Assembly: GCA_015178975.1 (NCBI GenBank)
Contig: WHVD01000194.1
Coordinates: 79,909-143,908 of the forward strand
DNA length: 64,000 bases
Reading direction: 5' to 3'
DNA from: Hysterangium stoloniferum
Lineage: Eukaryota; Basidiomycota; Agaricomycetes; Hysterangiales; Hysterangiaceae
The translations under genes and the position numbers were made by a program. Below the pieces are notes generated by a model, which ran no database searches, had not been told where the DNA came from, and saw only the letters and a list, made by a program, of their open reading frames with translations. Below are positions 46,255 through 58,700 of the stretch, one piece after another. Position 1 is the stretch's first letter, and the number at the start of each line of letters is the position of its first letter.

Positions 46255-48175
46255 TTATGATATATCGGACGGAATGTATGGAGCAAGAGAATCGGCAGGC
46301 CAGTCATGGTCCTCCAACACTGATCTGGAGTTTAAGTTAGATGTTACGCACACACCGGTAAAAGGTGTGGCAATGACAGAAAGTAAGGAATGAGCCGCAA
46401 AGTGTAATTGTTCAAGGGAGGCACCGAGGTATTGATCGCTGATTGAACCACGCATCGCCTCACAATGTGGAAGAAGACGAGCGATAATGGGGATTATATT
46501 GGGGCTGAGCATTGTGGTACACGGGGAGTCGATGTCGGAAGATGCAGCTATCAGCTTCAGAGTAACCTCAATTAGTTCCTCGCCTGACAGGAAGAGCCAG
46601 TTATTTGGACTCGGGCGTGTCAGAATCAGACTGGTATGATATTTCAAGGGGCGAATATTAGATGATGCTGGCAGGTAAAACACTCTCACCATACCGTAGG
46701 AGGGGCTCAATTAGCCAAGGGACAACATTCAGTCGTTTTATATGATGCGTGCGAAGCGTTCTGTCGTCTAAGAAGGTGTTCAGAGCCAAGATGCCATCCC
46801 ACAATGAAAACGCTGTGTCCTCATCCATCATAAGAGTTTGTGCCACCCACTATCACCTTTAATACATCTCCAGCAATATCTCGAAACCAATCATCTTCAT
46901 GGATGCAATACACGAGAACCTTCAGAGGACATTCATACAAGGAAAGTCGGTCGGGGTAATTGTGTCTGTTGTAGTTTTGGTGGGAAGGATGAAATGATGT
47001 GATGTCGGGACGCACCACAATTCAATGCAACCTCTGATGGTAGTGAGCTCCTCTACGGACAGTTTCCGGACGTGGCAAATTCTTTCCACGATATACCCAA
47101 GGTAGGCGAGGAGGAAGGTAGGTTTACAAAAAGATGATAAATATCGGGCGATTTGGAGAATGAATGCCGACGCCACCTCATCCAAGTTGGTGTGTAGCGG
47201 TGATTTGATTATAGCATTGTAAAGCGATGATGTAAATTCAGTTGGTGGCAGATCTCTATCTGACCATCGAGCGCCGGTGCACTGGTAGAAGGCCCCACTC
47301 AAACACACCATAAGCTTCTCAGCGTCACCTCGATTTCTCCATGTTATATCAGTTGAATCAGAGAGATTAATTGAGACCACCCACGCCTGTTTTTGAACTC
47401 GACGCGGGTAAGTGGGTCTAGAAAGACGTGAGTATTTTGAGTGTATGCAACGATCGGCGCTGTGATATACCCACCTCATTAAGTCAATGGTCTCTTGAAT
47501 TATGATTCCGAGACTTGGCAGAGTGAGAGGCTTGCCTAAGAACCTGTTAAATGTCCTGTGGTTTCTATACACCATTCGCTTGTATAGCATCAACTTCGCC
47601 ATCAGTGCAGCTGTCTTTGCACTGTAAAGTACAGTCTTCCCAACGCTTTCCAACACAAGTCCACAGTAATACCCCGCCTCAATTTTGATACTTGATGATG
47701 TCGATGAGCTCTCATACAGTGAACCCACTCCCCAGTCCACGTAATGACTATAATGCGGACTAAGGTTGGATGTGGCGGTGATGGATCTACCTCGCATTTT
47801 AATAATAATCGGTGGATCATGACAATTTGTCTATCCTAGCCACTGAAAGCGTCCAGTTTGTCAACAGTATGAATTAAAGGCTATCCCATTTTGCGCACCC
47901 ATTCCTTAGCCCAAACCTCCACATCTTCTGCAGACAGTGGTATATGCTCGTCGTCTTCGGGAACTCGATAACACACACCGTGCCCATGTTCGATACAGTT
48001 CCATCGGTCTCGAAGTCTTACCCGGAATCTTTCCCTTATCGCCGCATCAACTACCTCCTCCCCTTCTACTGAGCTCATTGCAGCTGAGGAGACCAAGAGT
48101 TGTAGCCACTCAACCTCTTGTAGTAGCCTGTTCGACATCGTCGCTGCTCAGAGCCGTTTCGTTTGAAGTTGACAA
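46255..48175 (-). pseudogene. G18: full-length but multiply broken G copy
   Basis: The start ATG is TTG (48175-48173). An 8-nt loss in exon 1 shifts the frame but creates a new ATG at 48138 that re-enters it (MSNRLLQEVEW). Exon 2 has an in-frame TAG unless a shifted acceptor is used. Intron 2 has no stop in the exon 2 frame, giving one long frame across exons 2-3 (about 47797-46922). A 9-nt loss at the exon 3 end makes a TGA across the spliced junction. Exon 4 has a further deletion near 46840. Exon 5 (to 46255) is open. Confidence 0.75.
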
Positions 48176-48179
48176 TGGT

Positions 48180-48830
48180 GGGTAGCAGGTTGTTGTGATA
48201 CCGGAAGGGGATGCTGGGGTTTTAAGTTGCAAATCTCAAGGTATAGCATTGTGGCGGTGTTTTATGCAGCGTGCACAGCATTTCTTCCCTTCCTGTTACA
48301 CGAATTGAAGCTGCTCAATGTACATACGCTCCAGGATACTCTCAAGTTCACTCATTATGTATAATTTCTTACTCTTCAACAAATCGTCTACGGCAGAGCG
48401 CACATATGACACCTACGAATAGTTTGATGAGCCTTCACCGCATTATGTGGCAACTTACGACTTCTTGAGCACTAGATTCTTGGGTAACTCAGCTTCTACG
48501 TTAGTTGAGAAGTGACATCTCCATTGATAGAATATGGAAATGCAGTGGATGCTATCCATGACAGTGCTTCTCAGGTACAGTCTCGGGTGCTGTCCACTCG
48601 GGCTATATCTCACGGGAACATCCGCTTCGTATTCAATTCTTTCAGAATTCCAACTAGCATCCCATTTTAATAATTCTTTACTTAGGCTAATTGGGGTCGA
48701 AAGTGAATATACTTCTCTGTGGCGAGTCCGTCCAATTTTCATTACCAAATCATGCATGTAATCTATATTCAGTCATAATTAATGCACGCCAGTATTTTTA
48801 TTACCCGGTCCTTCTGAGTAGAGTCATTCG
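48180..48830 (-). repeat. U block (5' flank of G18)
   Basis: Inverted U with TTAATTATGACTGAATATAGA on the minus strand near 48760-48780. Confidence 0.6.
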
Positions 48831-49240
48831 CCCCAGGTTCACGTTATTTCTCAGGGACTCGTTTGCGTGACGGGAAGATACCACGACAGATCATGAATTG
48901 TCATTATGGCAGCCTCCTCTGGGGCCTCGACACATGTGGTGAATTTCCTGCATCAGGCCAGATGAAATCTGATCGCAGCTATAATTTCCTCCAATGTCTG
49001 TCCAATAGGGAACGTCTCCAGGAGGTCATATATAGGGGGCTTCATGATATTTAACCCCAATGGCGGCTCTTCGAAGGATAGGATGAAGAAGTGGTGACGG
49101 GGTAAGAGAGCAGAGCCTAATTATTGGTAGTTGGATTGGAATGATTATGGGCAATGTCCTGTGTTGTTCACCAATGGCATGCTGGGCCCTATCCTAACTA
49201 AGTCACATGTGCATAACAGTGGCGTGGCTGTCTTTGACAC
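48830..49240. repeat. diverged S end and unassigned sequence
   Basis: 48830-48900 resembles the S end (GACTCG...ACGACAGATCA). I see no match or gene in 48900-49230. Confidence 0.3.
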
Positions 49241-49510
49241 TTTCCAGTGGTGTTCTATTTGAAGTCATTGTTGTTAATAAATCTGGAGTCAAACTAACGC
49301 TCGTCAATATTATTCTACATATACATGTCATCAAGGAGAAGCTGAAAGCACGGTGATGGTAAAATGTCACTATATGCGCTGTTAAATCGACTCAAGTTAT
49401 GTGGGTTATCCTGATCGTGTTACAAAGAGAGTTAATTAAGAGCAATAATACTATTCCTTCTTCTACTTTGGATGAGATGTTCCTGGGTGATTCAAAAGAA
49501 ATGATTATAT
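49240..49510 (-). repeat. D block after G19
   Basis: Diverged inverted D block with ATCAAGGAGAAGC and AGTCACTATATGCGC-like pieces. Confidence 0.5.
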
Positions 49511-49559
49511 ATCGTGCCGAATGGATGGTGTAACGCCCCCTGCAGGTCAACAACATGCC

Positions 49560-50150
49560 TCTAATACTGATATGGAGTTCTAATTAGACGATAACATCAC
49601 ACGAGTGGAAGCTGTAGCGATGACGCAAAGGAACAAATGCGCCAAGAGGTTTAATCTGTCCAGGTCGAGACCGAGGGATTGATCATTGATGAAGCCACAC
49701 ATTGCGATACAATGTGGAAGAAGAAGAGCCAGAATAGTAATGATATTGAGGCTGCACACTGTGGTACAATGCAGATTCGATGTCCGAAGATCCACCTGTC
49801 GGCTTCGGAGTGACCTCGATTAGTCCATCGCTCCCCTCCTGACGCACGTGGCAGATGTTTTTCACGATGTACACAAGTTCGTCAACGAGCAAGGGATGTT
49901 GATTACATGACAAATATCCGGTGATTTGTACGATAGATGATGCAACCGCAATTACAATGTTATATAGCAATGACGTGATCGTAGTTGATGGCCGATCTCT
50001 ATCTGACCATCGAGCGCCGGGTCACCAATTTAAGGCAAAGCCCAAAGCCGTCATAAAGCGTGGCAGTGTGACCGCTCTTTCTCCACTGTGTACCATGTGA
50101 ACTCACAACTTCTCGAAGACCACCGACGCTTGTTTCCGAATTTGAGGCAA
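49560..50150 (-). pseudogene. G19: rearranged G copy, exon 3 joined to exon 5
   Basis: On the minus strand, exon 3 (about 50145-49840) breaks at about 49838 and resumes in exon 5 (about 49835-49580), so exon 4 and both its introns are lost. Several frameshifts. Confidence 0.65.
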
Positions 50151-50900
50151 ATATGTGGTAGCAACTCTGGAGACCGGTATTACGTATAACTCATTCTTGG
50201 CGATGCAGGAGAAGTGAGCGGAATCTAGATGCCATGACAACTTGATAGGGAACGGTTGTAAATTAGACATGATAAAGCCTACAAGATAACACACCTGTAT
50301 GTGAACGATATTCTGTGAGAGTGGCTTGAGTATCTTTCATCACAACCATAGTTCATTTTGTGTGGGGTCATTCTTGAGGTAGGAAAATGACGAAAAAGAA
50401 CCACAATGATGTCGTGAAGAAGATGAAGCATCAGTGCATTGGTATTTGACCCGGGAGGCTCACGGAGGAAAATCCCGATCATCTAGGCTAGGCCTGGACA
50501 TGGTTGGTGGAGCGTCTGGAACGGCCCGGAGCATCTCAGATCATGTTGCCTCCCAGCGCTACGGGCCATTTTCCTGATGAGTCTTCAATTCGACCAAGCC
50601 TTTTCTTTTATTTACACGGAACCTCTGTCAGGGCCTGGCTGACTTTGTGTTCCTATCACCGCGGGCGGAGAACAGGGTAAGGCATGTTGGCGCCACTATC
50701 TAGGTGAATATGTTCCTTGGAAATCGGCACCTTTTGCCATCGTTCACCGCCCATTCACGATTCCTGGCGATTGAGAGTTCGCGTGGCTATATAAGGTTAT
50801 TAGGCTTTATCAGTGGGTGTCAAGTGAATATCGTCCAAGTTGTCATTACGAGGGAGGCATGGCGCTCATCGGGTGCAGTTTTTCTTCAACTGTCGCCTTA
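50150..50900 (+). repeat. T block copy (diverged)
   Basis: Colinear with T1 (GATGCAGGAGAAGTGAG near 50203, TGAAGAAGATGAAGCATCAG near 50413). Ends near 50900. Frames broken. Confidence 0.5.
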
Positions 50901-50914
50901 GGTTGTCCGCGTTG

Positions 50915-51230
50915 TCAAATAATATTGAGTTGTGGCATACTTTCACTTCCATAATTTACCGTTCGAGACCGTTTCCTGATCATACTGGCTTTACCCTTTT
51001 CAGTTGACGCATTACTCTTCTGGCCAGATCTATCTGCTAGCGCAGGCTCTGGGGTTTCATCTACTCCTGACACTATCTCTGTCCCCAATTGCAGAGCATA
51101 ATCGCAATTGCGCGCGATACCGACAAGCTCATGTTGTGTTCTGTCACTCCTGGTGCTTCTCACGACTTCCCAGGACTCTGGTATAGATAGGCCCATTATG
51201 AACCTCGGCAGGATCTGAATGCCATATGAC
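50915..51230 (-). CDS. unrecognised ORF fragment, not part of the repeat unit
   Basis: A minus-strand frame is open from about 51285 to the TGA at 50915-50917, with an ATG at 51196. The encoded segment is hydrophilic (SWEVVRSTRSDRTQHELVG, then a Ser/Lys/Arg-rich end). I find no copy elsewhere in the window and do not recognise it. It could be a captured host gene or retroelement fragment. Flanking 51230-51430 has no gene I can support. Confidence 0.25.
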
Positions 51231-51429
51231 TGGAATACTTTCGAATCCCGACATGCATGGGTGGATCATGAGTGTCCGGTTTCATTATTAACAGGGCCAA
51301 TAAATTTAGACGAATCCATCAGGTGAATGTTAACGAGTACATGCTCATGAATTCCATATAGACACTCCCTCATATCCGTCCTAGTCAGAGAAAGCAGTGG
51401 CACACCGGCGACCAAACAAACACCCATTC

Positions 51430-51775
51430 AGGTAGCCTTTCCTCCTCTATTGCGGGGAGTTATAGTCAATTTACCACTCTCTTATATCATTCCACGTCCA
51501 TCGCCATCAGCTGTAAATGCAAACGAGGTCGATCCACTCCGCTGCAAGACCACCCGCCACCCTTTAATTGTCAAATAGCTAGGTACAAAATGTGGGTCAG
51601 CCACGTCAAGTGAGATACCCAGCTGTCGTGTTATTATTCCCCGATTAAATCGCTTTGTAACCGGACTTACAAGTTGTGTGACGCTACATAATTTGGGGCA
51701 ATTTATAGCGCATACAGTCACTTTTTACCATCGCCCAATTTTTGGTAGGCACTCGTTCATGCCCTACACATTTCT
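51430..51775 (+). repeat. E and D fragments before G20
   Basis: 51430-51650 resembles E (GTCAAGTGAGATACCCAGCTGTC); 51660-51770 is a D fragment (CTACATAATTTGGGGCAATTTA, CATACAGTCACTTTTTACC). Confidence 0.45.
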
Positions 51776-53309
51776 CCGGAGAGTTCATCTTCAAGTGTTG
51801 AAATTAGCCCCGGGTATTACTGTGGAGTCGGTTTGGAAAGGGTTGGGAGGAATGTTCTTTATAACGCAAAGACAGCTGCACTGATGGCAAAGTTGATGAT
51901 ATACAAGCGAATGGCGTATGGAGACGACAGGGCCTTTAACAAGTTAATGAGAAAGCATCTCAGTCTGCGAAGAATCGGAATATTAATTCAAGAGACCATT
52001 GACTTGATGAGGTGAGGATACTTCAACGCCAATCATTAAGTACACTCAAAATACTCACCATTCTAGACCCACTTACCCGCATCGAATTCGTCAACAGGCG
52101 TCAGTTGTCTTAGAGATGTGCTGGAATTCATATGCTTTACAGTCCACTGGTGTCCCGGCGCTCGATGGGAAGATAGAGATCGGACATCAACTGCAATTAC
52201 GTCATCGCTTTACAATGCGGTCATCAAATCACCGCTACACACCACCTGAATGAGGTTGCATCGGCATTCATTCTACAAATCGCCGGATATTTATCACGCC
52301 CATGCCATTCACGTACCTTTGTAAGCCTGGTGGCTTACGACATACTGATTATGTTATCACAGACGCGCGTAGTAGGTTTTTCATATCGTTTTTACTTACC
52401 GTCATCATCGTGTACCGTACTCGCCGTTCTCGAGGAATACAGTTTGGTCCTATCAACGTCTGGACCGATGCCAATGTAAGGCTGCATTAGACAGCAGCCT
52501 TTCAACCTTCCTCCTCGCCGACCTTGGGTATATCGTGGAACAAACTTACCACGTGCGTCAACTGTCTGTAGAGGAGCTCACTGCGATTAGAGGTTTCATT
52601 GAATTCTGGGTACAACCGTGCGTCGCAACATCACATCATTTCATCTGGCCCACTAAAACCACAATAGACAAAATTACTCACATCGACGTTCCTTGTTTGG
52701 ATCTCCTATGCAGCTTCTGGTGCGTTGCATGCACGAAGATGTCTGGTTTAGAGATATTGCTGGAGATGTATTGAAGGTTATAGTGGCTGACACAAACCAC
52801 CATATAGCGTCCTTGACTCTTATTATGGATATGGACACAACGCATTCATTGTGGTATGGTATCTCGGATCTGGAACCCTTCTTCGGCAACAGAACGCTTC
52901 ACACGCATCACATCAAACAACTGAATGTGGTCTATTCACTCATTGAGCCCCTCCTACGGTATGTTGAGAGTGGTTTACCTTCCAGCATCATCTAATATCC
53001 GCCCTTTAAAATATCATACCAGTCTGATTCTGACACACCGCGTGTAGCACAGTGCGCAACCTGGATATAATTGCCATTCTCCCTCGTCTTATCCCACATT
53101 GTGACACAATGCGTGGCTCACTCAACGATAAATACCTCGTTTCCCGGCTTGAAGCATTAACCCTTGCGGCTCAGTCCTTCCTTTGTGTCATCGCCACACC
53201 TTTCACCGGTATGTGCGTAATATCTAATTCAAACTCCAGATCAGTGTTGGAGGACCATGGATGGCCTGCCAATTCTCTTGCACCATCCATTCCGTCCGAT
53301 ATTTCATAA
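51775..53309 (+). pseudogene. G20: G copy, exons 2-5, with an LTR in exon 3
   Basis: Starts inside exon 2 (about 51778, GAGAGTTCATCTTCAAGTG). The intron 2 donor at 52012 is GTGAGG and the acceptor TTCTAG is near 52063-52068. Exon 3 has lost about 40 bp near 52142 and is split by the 185-bp insertion at 52320-52504. Intron 3 has the family 50-nt form (...CAATAG). Exon 4 is open to about 52955 and close to G15. About 65 bp are missing near 53038 at the start of exon 5, which is otherwise open to TAA 53307-53309. Confidence 0.75.
52320..52504. mobile_element. 185-bp solo LTR-like insertion with ACCTT target duplication
   Basis: Starts TGTAAGCC and ends CCTTTCA. ACCTT flanks it at 52315-52319 and 52505-52509, and removing it restores the exon 3 sequence. 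Each end can fold: GTAAGCC/GGCTTAC at the left and AAGGCTGC/GCAGCCTT at the right. It differs in sequence from the other LTR-like inserts here. Confidence 0.8.
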
Positions 53310-53640
53310 TTTCTGTTGGATAACACTGACACATTATCCGAATCAAGAGGAAGGATAGTAATATTACTCTCGCCTTTGGAAATATTTCTAATTTATGTAA
53401 AGCGACATAGTTTGAGCTATTTAAAGAGCGCATATAGTCACCCCTTTCCGCCTTCGTGTTCTTGGCAGCTTCTCGTTCATGCTATATACACGTTGCATAT
53501 ATTCGTCGGCCGTGGTAGTGCCTATAATCAAATCCGATATATCAGCGAGAATCTCCTCAAATAGAATACCAGTCCAAGGTGTCAAAGAAAACAATGTGTT
53601 AGTTAGTTGGGATAGCATTAAGTAAGTAATTGAAGAACAG
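53310..53640 (+). repeat. D block after G20
   Basis: GGATAACACTGACACATTATCC start; paired arms CTTCTCGTTCATGC and TATCAGCGAGAATC are diverged. Confidence 0.6.
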
Positions 53641-53664
53641 CAAAAAAATACCTGTTACAATCAC

Positions 53665-53800
53665 TTGATGGCCGATCTACATCGAGCGCCGGGACACCAA
53701 ATGAAGGCCCAACTTGGCAGTGTGACCTTCGTTCCTGTGAATGCCACAAGCTCATACAAACTACGGACGCCTTTTTTCGGATTCCAGGGGGAAAAGTAAA
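53665..53800 (-). pseudogene. G21: short G exon 3 fragment
   Basis: Contains GATCTACATCGAGCGCCGGGACACCA (reverse complement of the WCPGARW region) and flanking exon 3 start with deletions. Confidence 0.5.
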
Positions 53801-53990
53801 ATATGCCCTTCGTGTTCAATTCCTTCGGAATTCCAATTCCGATAATTCTTTACTTAGGTTAATTGGCGTCCATCGTGAAGATGCCTGTTTCTAAGGAATC
53901 CCACAGCTCTTCATTAACAAATTATGCGCGTAATCTATATTCAGTGGTAACTAATTACATGCTACTACTATTACACCGTACTTCTAAGTA
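53800..53990 (-). repeat. U block distal fragment
   Basis: CGTGTTCAATTCCTTCGGAATTCC... to TAACTAATTACATGC. Same segment as the distal U of G16 and G18. Confidence 0.55.
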
Positions 53991-53999
53991 CAACAATTT

Positions 54000-55140
54000 G
54001 CATCAACTAACATGGGTAAAGCCTGTATGGAAAGCAAAAGGCTCCGAGCGGCAAAGTGTGGAAATCAAAGTCTGCGGCACCGATATAATGATTCCACAAG
54101 CTAGGATACAACTGAGCGTGATGGGGACACTTCACGCTATGAACCTTATGCCTCCCGTAATGATAACTTGGACGATAGTCACCCGACTCCGACCTGATGA
54201 CGCCCAAAAACATTAGAGACATAATGACAAGAACTCTTGACCGCCAGGACTAGTGAAATGGTCGGTTATAGATGACACAAGGTGCACAGACGCCGAGGGA
54301 CATATTCTCCCGGATAATAGCGACAACATGTCTCACTCTGGTCCTCGTTTGCGGTACTCGGAGCAGAATCCAGGCAGGTGCTCTGAAAACTTCCGTTTAA
54401 ATAAAATAAAACAGTTGGTCAAATTAAAAACGCATGAGTAAAACCGGTTTAAGTGCTGTGAGGAAGTCCAGCTATTTGGGATGGTCCAAGGTATTCCAGC
54501 TCGGGCAGACTCTAGATTGCCGGGACTTCTCCGTGTGAACTGTCCGTATCAAATACCAATTTACAGATGCTTCATCTTCTTTAAGACATCCGGTGTCCTT
54601 GGTGCGTCATCCTCTTCATTTCCCTCCCTCAAGAAATTTCGGACCCCCAATCAACTCCACTTGTCATCAAAGATATTCAAGCCATGGTCACAGAATATCT
54701 GTCAAAAGCAGGTGTGTCATCCGACAGTCTTTGTTATATCCAATCTAGAACCGCTTTCTATCAGGTGGTGATGCCATTTAGAATCCTCGCACTTTCCCTG
54801 TATCACCAAGCATCAGTTATACATTATACCGGGCTCAAAAGCCCCTCCGGGTGCTCGTTTGACCCTCAGTGCAATATTCACGATTGTCGGCTTTGAAACT
54901 TGAATCCCATGGGAATGCTTCGATTGGAGAGAAATACTTAATGGAATCCTCTCAACGCCATCCCTGTGCGTTCTAATGGCCCCTCTTTTTGCGCCTGGTG
55001 ATAGCCGATCCCGAGATTGAAGATAGACTTTAAAGATTAGATGAGTCTGACCGAGATAACCGTTGCCATGGATTAGTGAGTGATTGTTGTTGGTCTTCTT
55101 TGCTTTTCTTCATGACCTTCTTCATGCGATCCCAACTAAG
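54000..55140 (-). repeat. T block copy (inverted) and its D/T start
   Basis: Runs from the T end (54010-54370) through the EEARCHDHL-like region (about 54770) to the ATTGG/TATA-type stretch at about 55000. Frames on the minus strand are broken. Confidence 0.5.
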
Positions 55141-55351
55141 TGAAACGAAAATCACGGTGATGGGGGTGTCTTCTGAGAATTATCAGTGCTATTCTATGTG
55201 GACTCGTTGTCGTTCATAACTCCGAGGCGGTTCTAGCCACGCCAAAGGCTCCAAATATTATTCTACATGCGTATGGCATGAACGAGGAGCTACAAGACAC
55301 CGGGAGATGGTGACAAGTGACTGTATGCGGTATAAATTGCCCCAAACTATG
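55140..55351 (-). repeat. D block cut by the retrotransposon
   Basis: Ends CCCCAAACTATG at 55351. In other D blocks this continues as TAGCTTTACATAAATTAG; that part lies beyond the window if the element is intact on the other side. Confidence 0.65.
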
Positions 55352-55720
55352 TGTAACGGGAGCGGACCTGGTGGCGGACTTGGCACGGAGCGGTCTACCG
55401 CCGTTGTCTCAGGGGGTAAAGAGAGGGTAGATAATTTTCCGATCAGAACACTGTTTCATTTTTATTATCTGTCGCTAGGGGGTTTAGTTTAGTCTACGAA
55501 TGCTAGCATAAATAGGGAAACCACCCATTAGCTACAGTAGTTACTACGAATTGGAGCCTATTCCTACTCTGCTCGTTCCTCTTCGTAAGAAGCTCAAACC
55601 GAAGGATTACGCTATCTTTTTAGCCGAACCTTACACTTTTTGAGTATTTTGTCTTTAATTTCGTATTCTTTTATATTTTATACTAGTGGACTGATCACCC
55701 ACTAGGTTTTCACAATAACA
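55352..55720 (+). repeat. 5' LTR (369 bp)
   Basis: The start TGTAACGGG is fixed by the match to 63836. The end at 55720 (CAATAACA) is chosen as the best ACA end complementing TGT and is inferred; 55712 is an alternative. No TGG-starting tRNA primer site follows directly. Confidence 0.8.
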
Positions 55721-55763
55721 CGTGTGCACACTACCAAACCAAAAACCTACCAATACCGTCATA

Positions 55764-58700
55764 ATGTCCGAAATAAATCAACCCGTTACTCGCCGAGGCA
55801 CAGTCCAAAGTGCAATCCCCGTGTGGAGCAAGAGAATTGTTCGACAATCGGGGGTAGTAGATGAGTTGAACGATCCGGCCGTAGCAACGGTGAGTAGTAC
55901 TTCTTCGCCTCAGAATGCCACGGGCCCCGAACCAATCCTCCCTACGTCTCAGGGGGGAGAGGGAAGGATGGACTGTGATGCCGAGATGGAAGAGGTAGCG
56001 GCAAGAACCTCCGATTCCTCGATGGCCCCGGCTGGTGGAAACGACCATGCTCCCAGGAATGAAGCCTCGAATGAATCGTCTGAAAGCGGGGGAGAGAGAG
56101 AGCTTTTTCCCCTTATTGATGAATACCTCCGTACCCCGGTTACTCTTCAGAACTGGACATACCAGTATAGCCTATTGTATCCCGAAGAGCTAGCCGCCCC
56201 TCGAAAGACCTTCCGGAGGAGGCGGCGAAAGGAGATGCCTCTCATCCCTGCAAAGTCGCTCCTTTTTCCAGAGTGGTTTGAAATGGAGAGTAGTTGCGAT
56301 GACAATGAAAGGCAGGAGGGAGCTTCAAAGGCTATGGCACGGGAGCGCAGCCAGGCTGATCAGTTTAGATGGTCCGAGTGTTCGGAGTCTGATGAAGATC
56401 ATTTAGGGCCGCTACCAGAAACATGGACGTTACCTAAAGCCAGGAGAATGATTAGAGGGTTGGAGAGTCCAGTTACCTTTCCCCATGTCTCCCTAAATCT
56501 AAGCGCCATTGTCATTGAGGTAGACGAAAATGAACCCCTTCCAACCGAAGTATCCTCCTCTAGGTTAGAACCTGCAAAAGCAGATGGATCTAAAAATAAG
56601 TCGTCAAACCAGTCCCCTAAAGGAAAGGAGAGAATGGAGGGTGAACGTCCCTTAAAGAAACCTACTAAGGCTTCCCCGAGTTTGAACACTAGCGGGGAGA
56701 GCAAGAAGCGAAATCGTCAGCTGCTGAGAAAGCAGATGGATAAGAATGTGACGAACCAGTATGTACGAGAACCCTCACAAGTTCCCGATGGCGGGTACTT
56801 TGCAGTGGGAGGGCAAGGAAAGTTCGGACCACCATCCGACTCCAGCAGTCCATCTAGTAGTGACGGATCAGATGATTCAGCCAGCAGTATATCCACTGAT
56901 TTGGAAATCAGTAGGATCATAGACGCACCTGATTCAGGATCGGGATCAGAAGATTCTACGGAAAGCAATTCTGAAACAGGAAAAAAGAAGGGTGGAAAGA
57001 AAACCTCACCAAGCTCTAATCGCATAAAACATGAAAAGCGAAAAAGGTCGAAGGCCGATGCTAAACGGACTAAAAAATTGTTAGCTGGAGTCAAAACGAA
57101 GCAGGCTGTTATATATAACGGTGTAGCTGAAATTGATGTATTTGAAGCCTTCATCTACGCCTATGATCTGTGGGCAGAAATTAATGGGTTAGATCGTAAA
57201 TGGGCGGTTAAGCTCATCATTTACTTCCTGGATGGCAAGGCTAGTTCCTTCTATATGAAACATGTGGCACTGAGCAAGAGGAAGTGGACGTTAAAGGCTG
57301 TGTACGATGGTCTTTTCGACTATTTTTTTCCGGCAGATTACAAGTTGCAGTTGCGTAAGCGATTGACCACTTCTCGACAGGGTGGAAGGTGCTTTCGGGA
57401 TTTCGCTCGAGATGTTGAGCATAATGCGATTCGGTTTCCTGACATCCAGGAGCGTCAACTTAAGCAGATTGTATGGGATGGGGTGTACGATTACCTCAAG
57501 GAAAAATGGCTAGACAAGGGGTTAAACCCTGACAATACGTCATGGAAGAGACTCATCAAGATGGCAACTCGATTCGAAGCAGCCCAAGAGTTTCATAAGA
57601 TAGACAAAGGACGAAGGGAAACCTCATTTGTCAAGTCGAACCGAGGATGGCTACGAAAGACTGACCAAGCCAATCAGATAGTGGGACAAACTGATGAAAA
57701 GGGAAGAAGAACTCATCCATCGACATCTTCCGGGTTCGAAAACACCACTAAAGTACATCGCTTGAAATTGAGTCGTACAGAAATGAATCAACTTCGAGCA
57801 GAAGGACGATGCTTTAACTGCAAGAAGGAGGGTCATGAATCCCGCAATTGTCCTCAAGGAAAATTCCTTTCGGCACCCAAAAAGGGTACTGTGAGATCAG
57901 CTGGATCTGTCAGAGTTAAACGACTCACAGATTTGGAAAAGAAAAAGGAGCGTGCTGAGATTCCACTACACATGGCCTCCTTTGTGTTGAGAAATACGGA
58001 AGACCAACAGGAGTTTAATATTTTGCATGAGCGGATTTACGCATCTTGGCTACAAAAATCAATTACTGAATATTTTGGCCCGGATACTGCCATCGCTGAG
58101 GGGCAAAATCCAAGGACACGATTTGAAGTGTCCTTGACAACGGCAGATTTTGTGATCAAAGATAACGTCTTACCTGGGCCTCACCTGCATATTGGAAAGG
58201 TAGAATGTAGGGAACCTGGGTATCGCGTGGAGCAAAGTATCTTAAGTAACTTCGAATGGTCTGGGAAAAGACTTACCAATAACTGTGCCGACCGAATTGC
58301 TGTCGCAACCCTGATACAACATCAGTGTTGCCTGTATTTTTCAAATGTTGAGTCCATTGATGCCGGGATGCGTCACACCGAGCGGTTTAAGGTGATATTT
58401 GATCCTTGTCACTGGACATATGAGATAGTAGATCACCTCCGTCCCCACTTGTATATGGCGATATCAAAACAGGCCCTCCTAAGTGGGGACTGGACAATCG
58501 CTCAAATGGCTAGTACAGCTATTTTAATGGAGGGCGGGACAGATCAAGAAGAGTCTTTAGAGGATGACGAACCAATGAGAGAAAACAGGCCCACTCCAGG
58601 ACAGTACCTCCTGGCTGCTTTGAAAGAGTACTTCACGCCAGAGGAGGCTTTGCAGGAAGGAATTTCCCCTGAAGCTCGGTTTCAGGTCCATACAGAAGAG

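Noticed and set aside
56717..57154. 145-codon minus-strand ORF inside the retrotransposon
   Set aside because: Antisense to the Gag region; no independent support.
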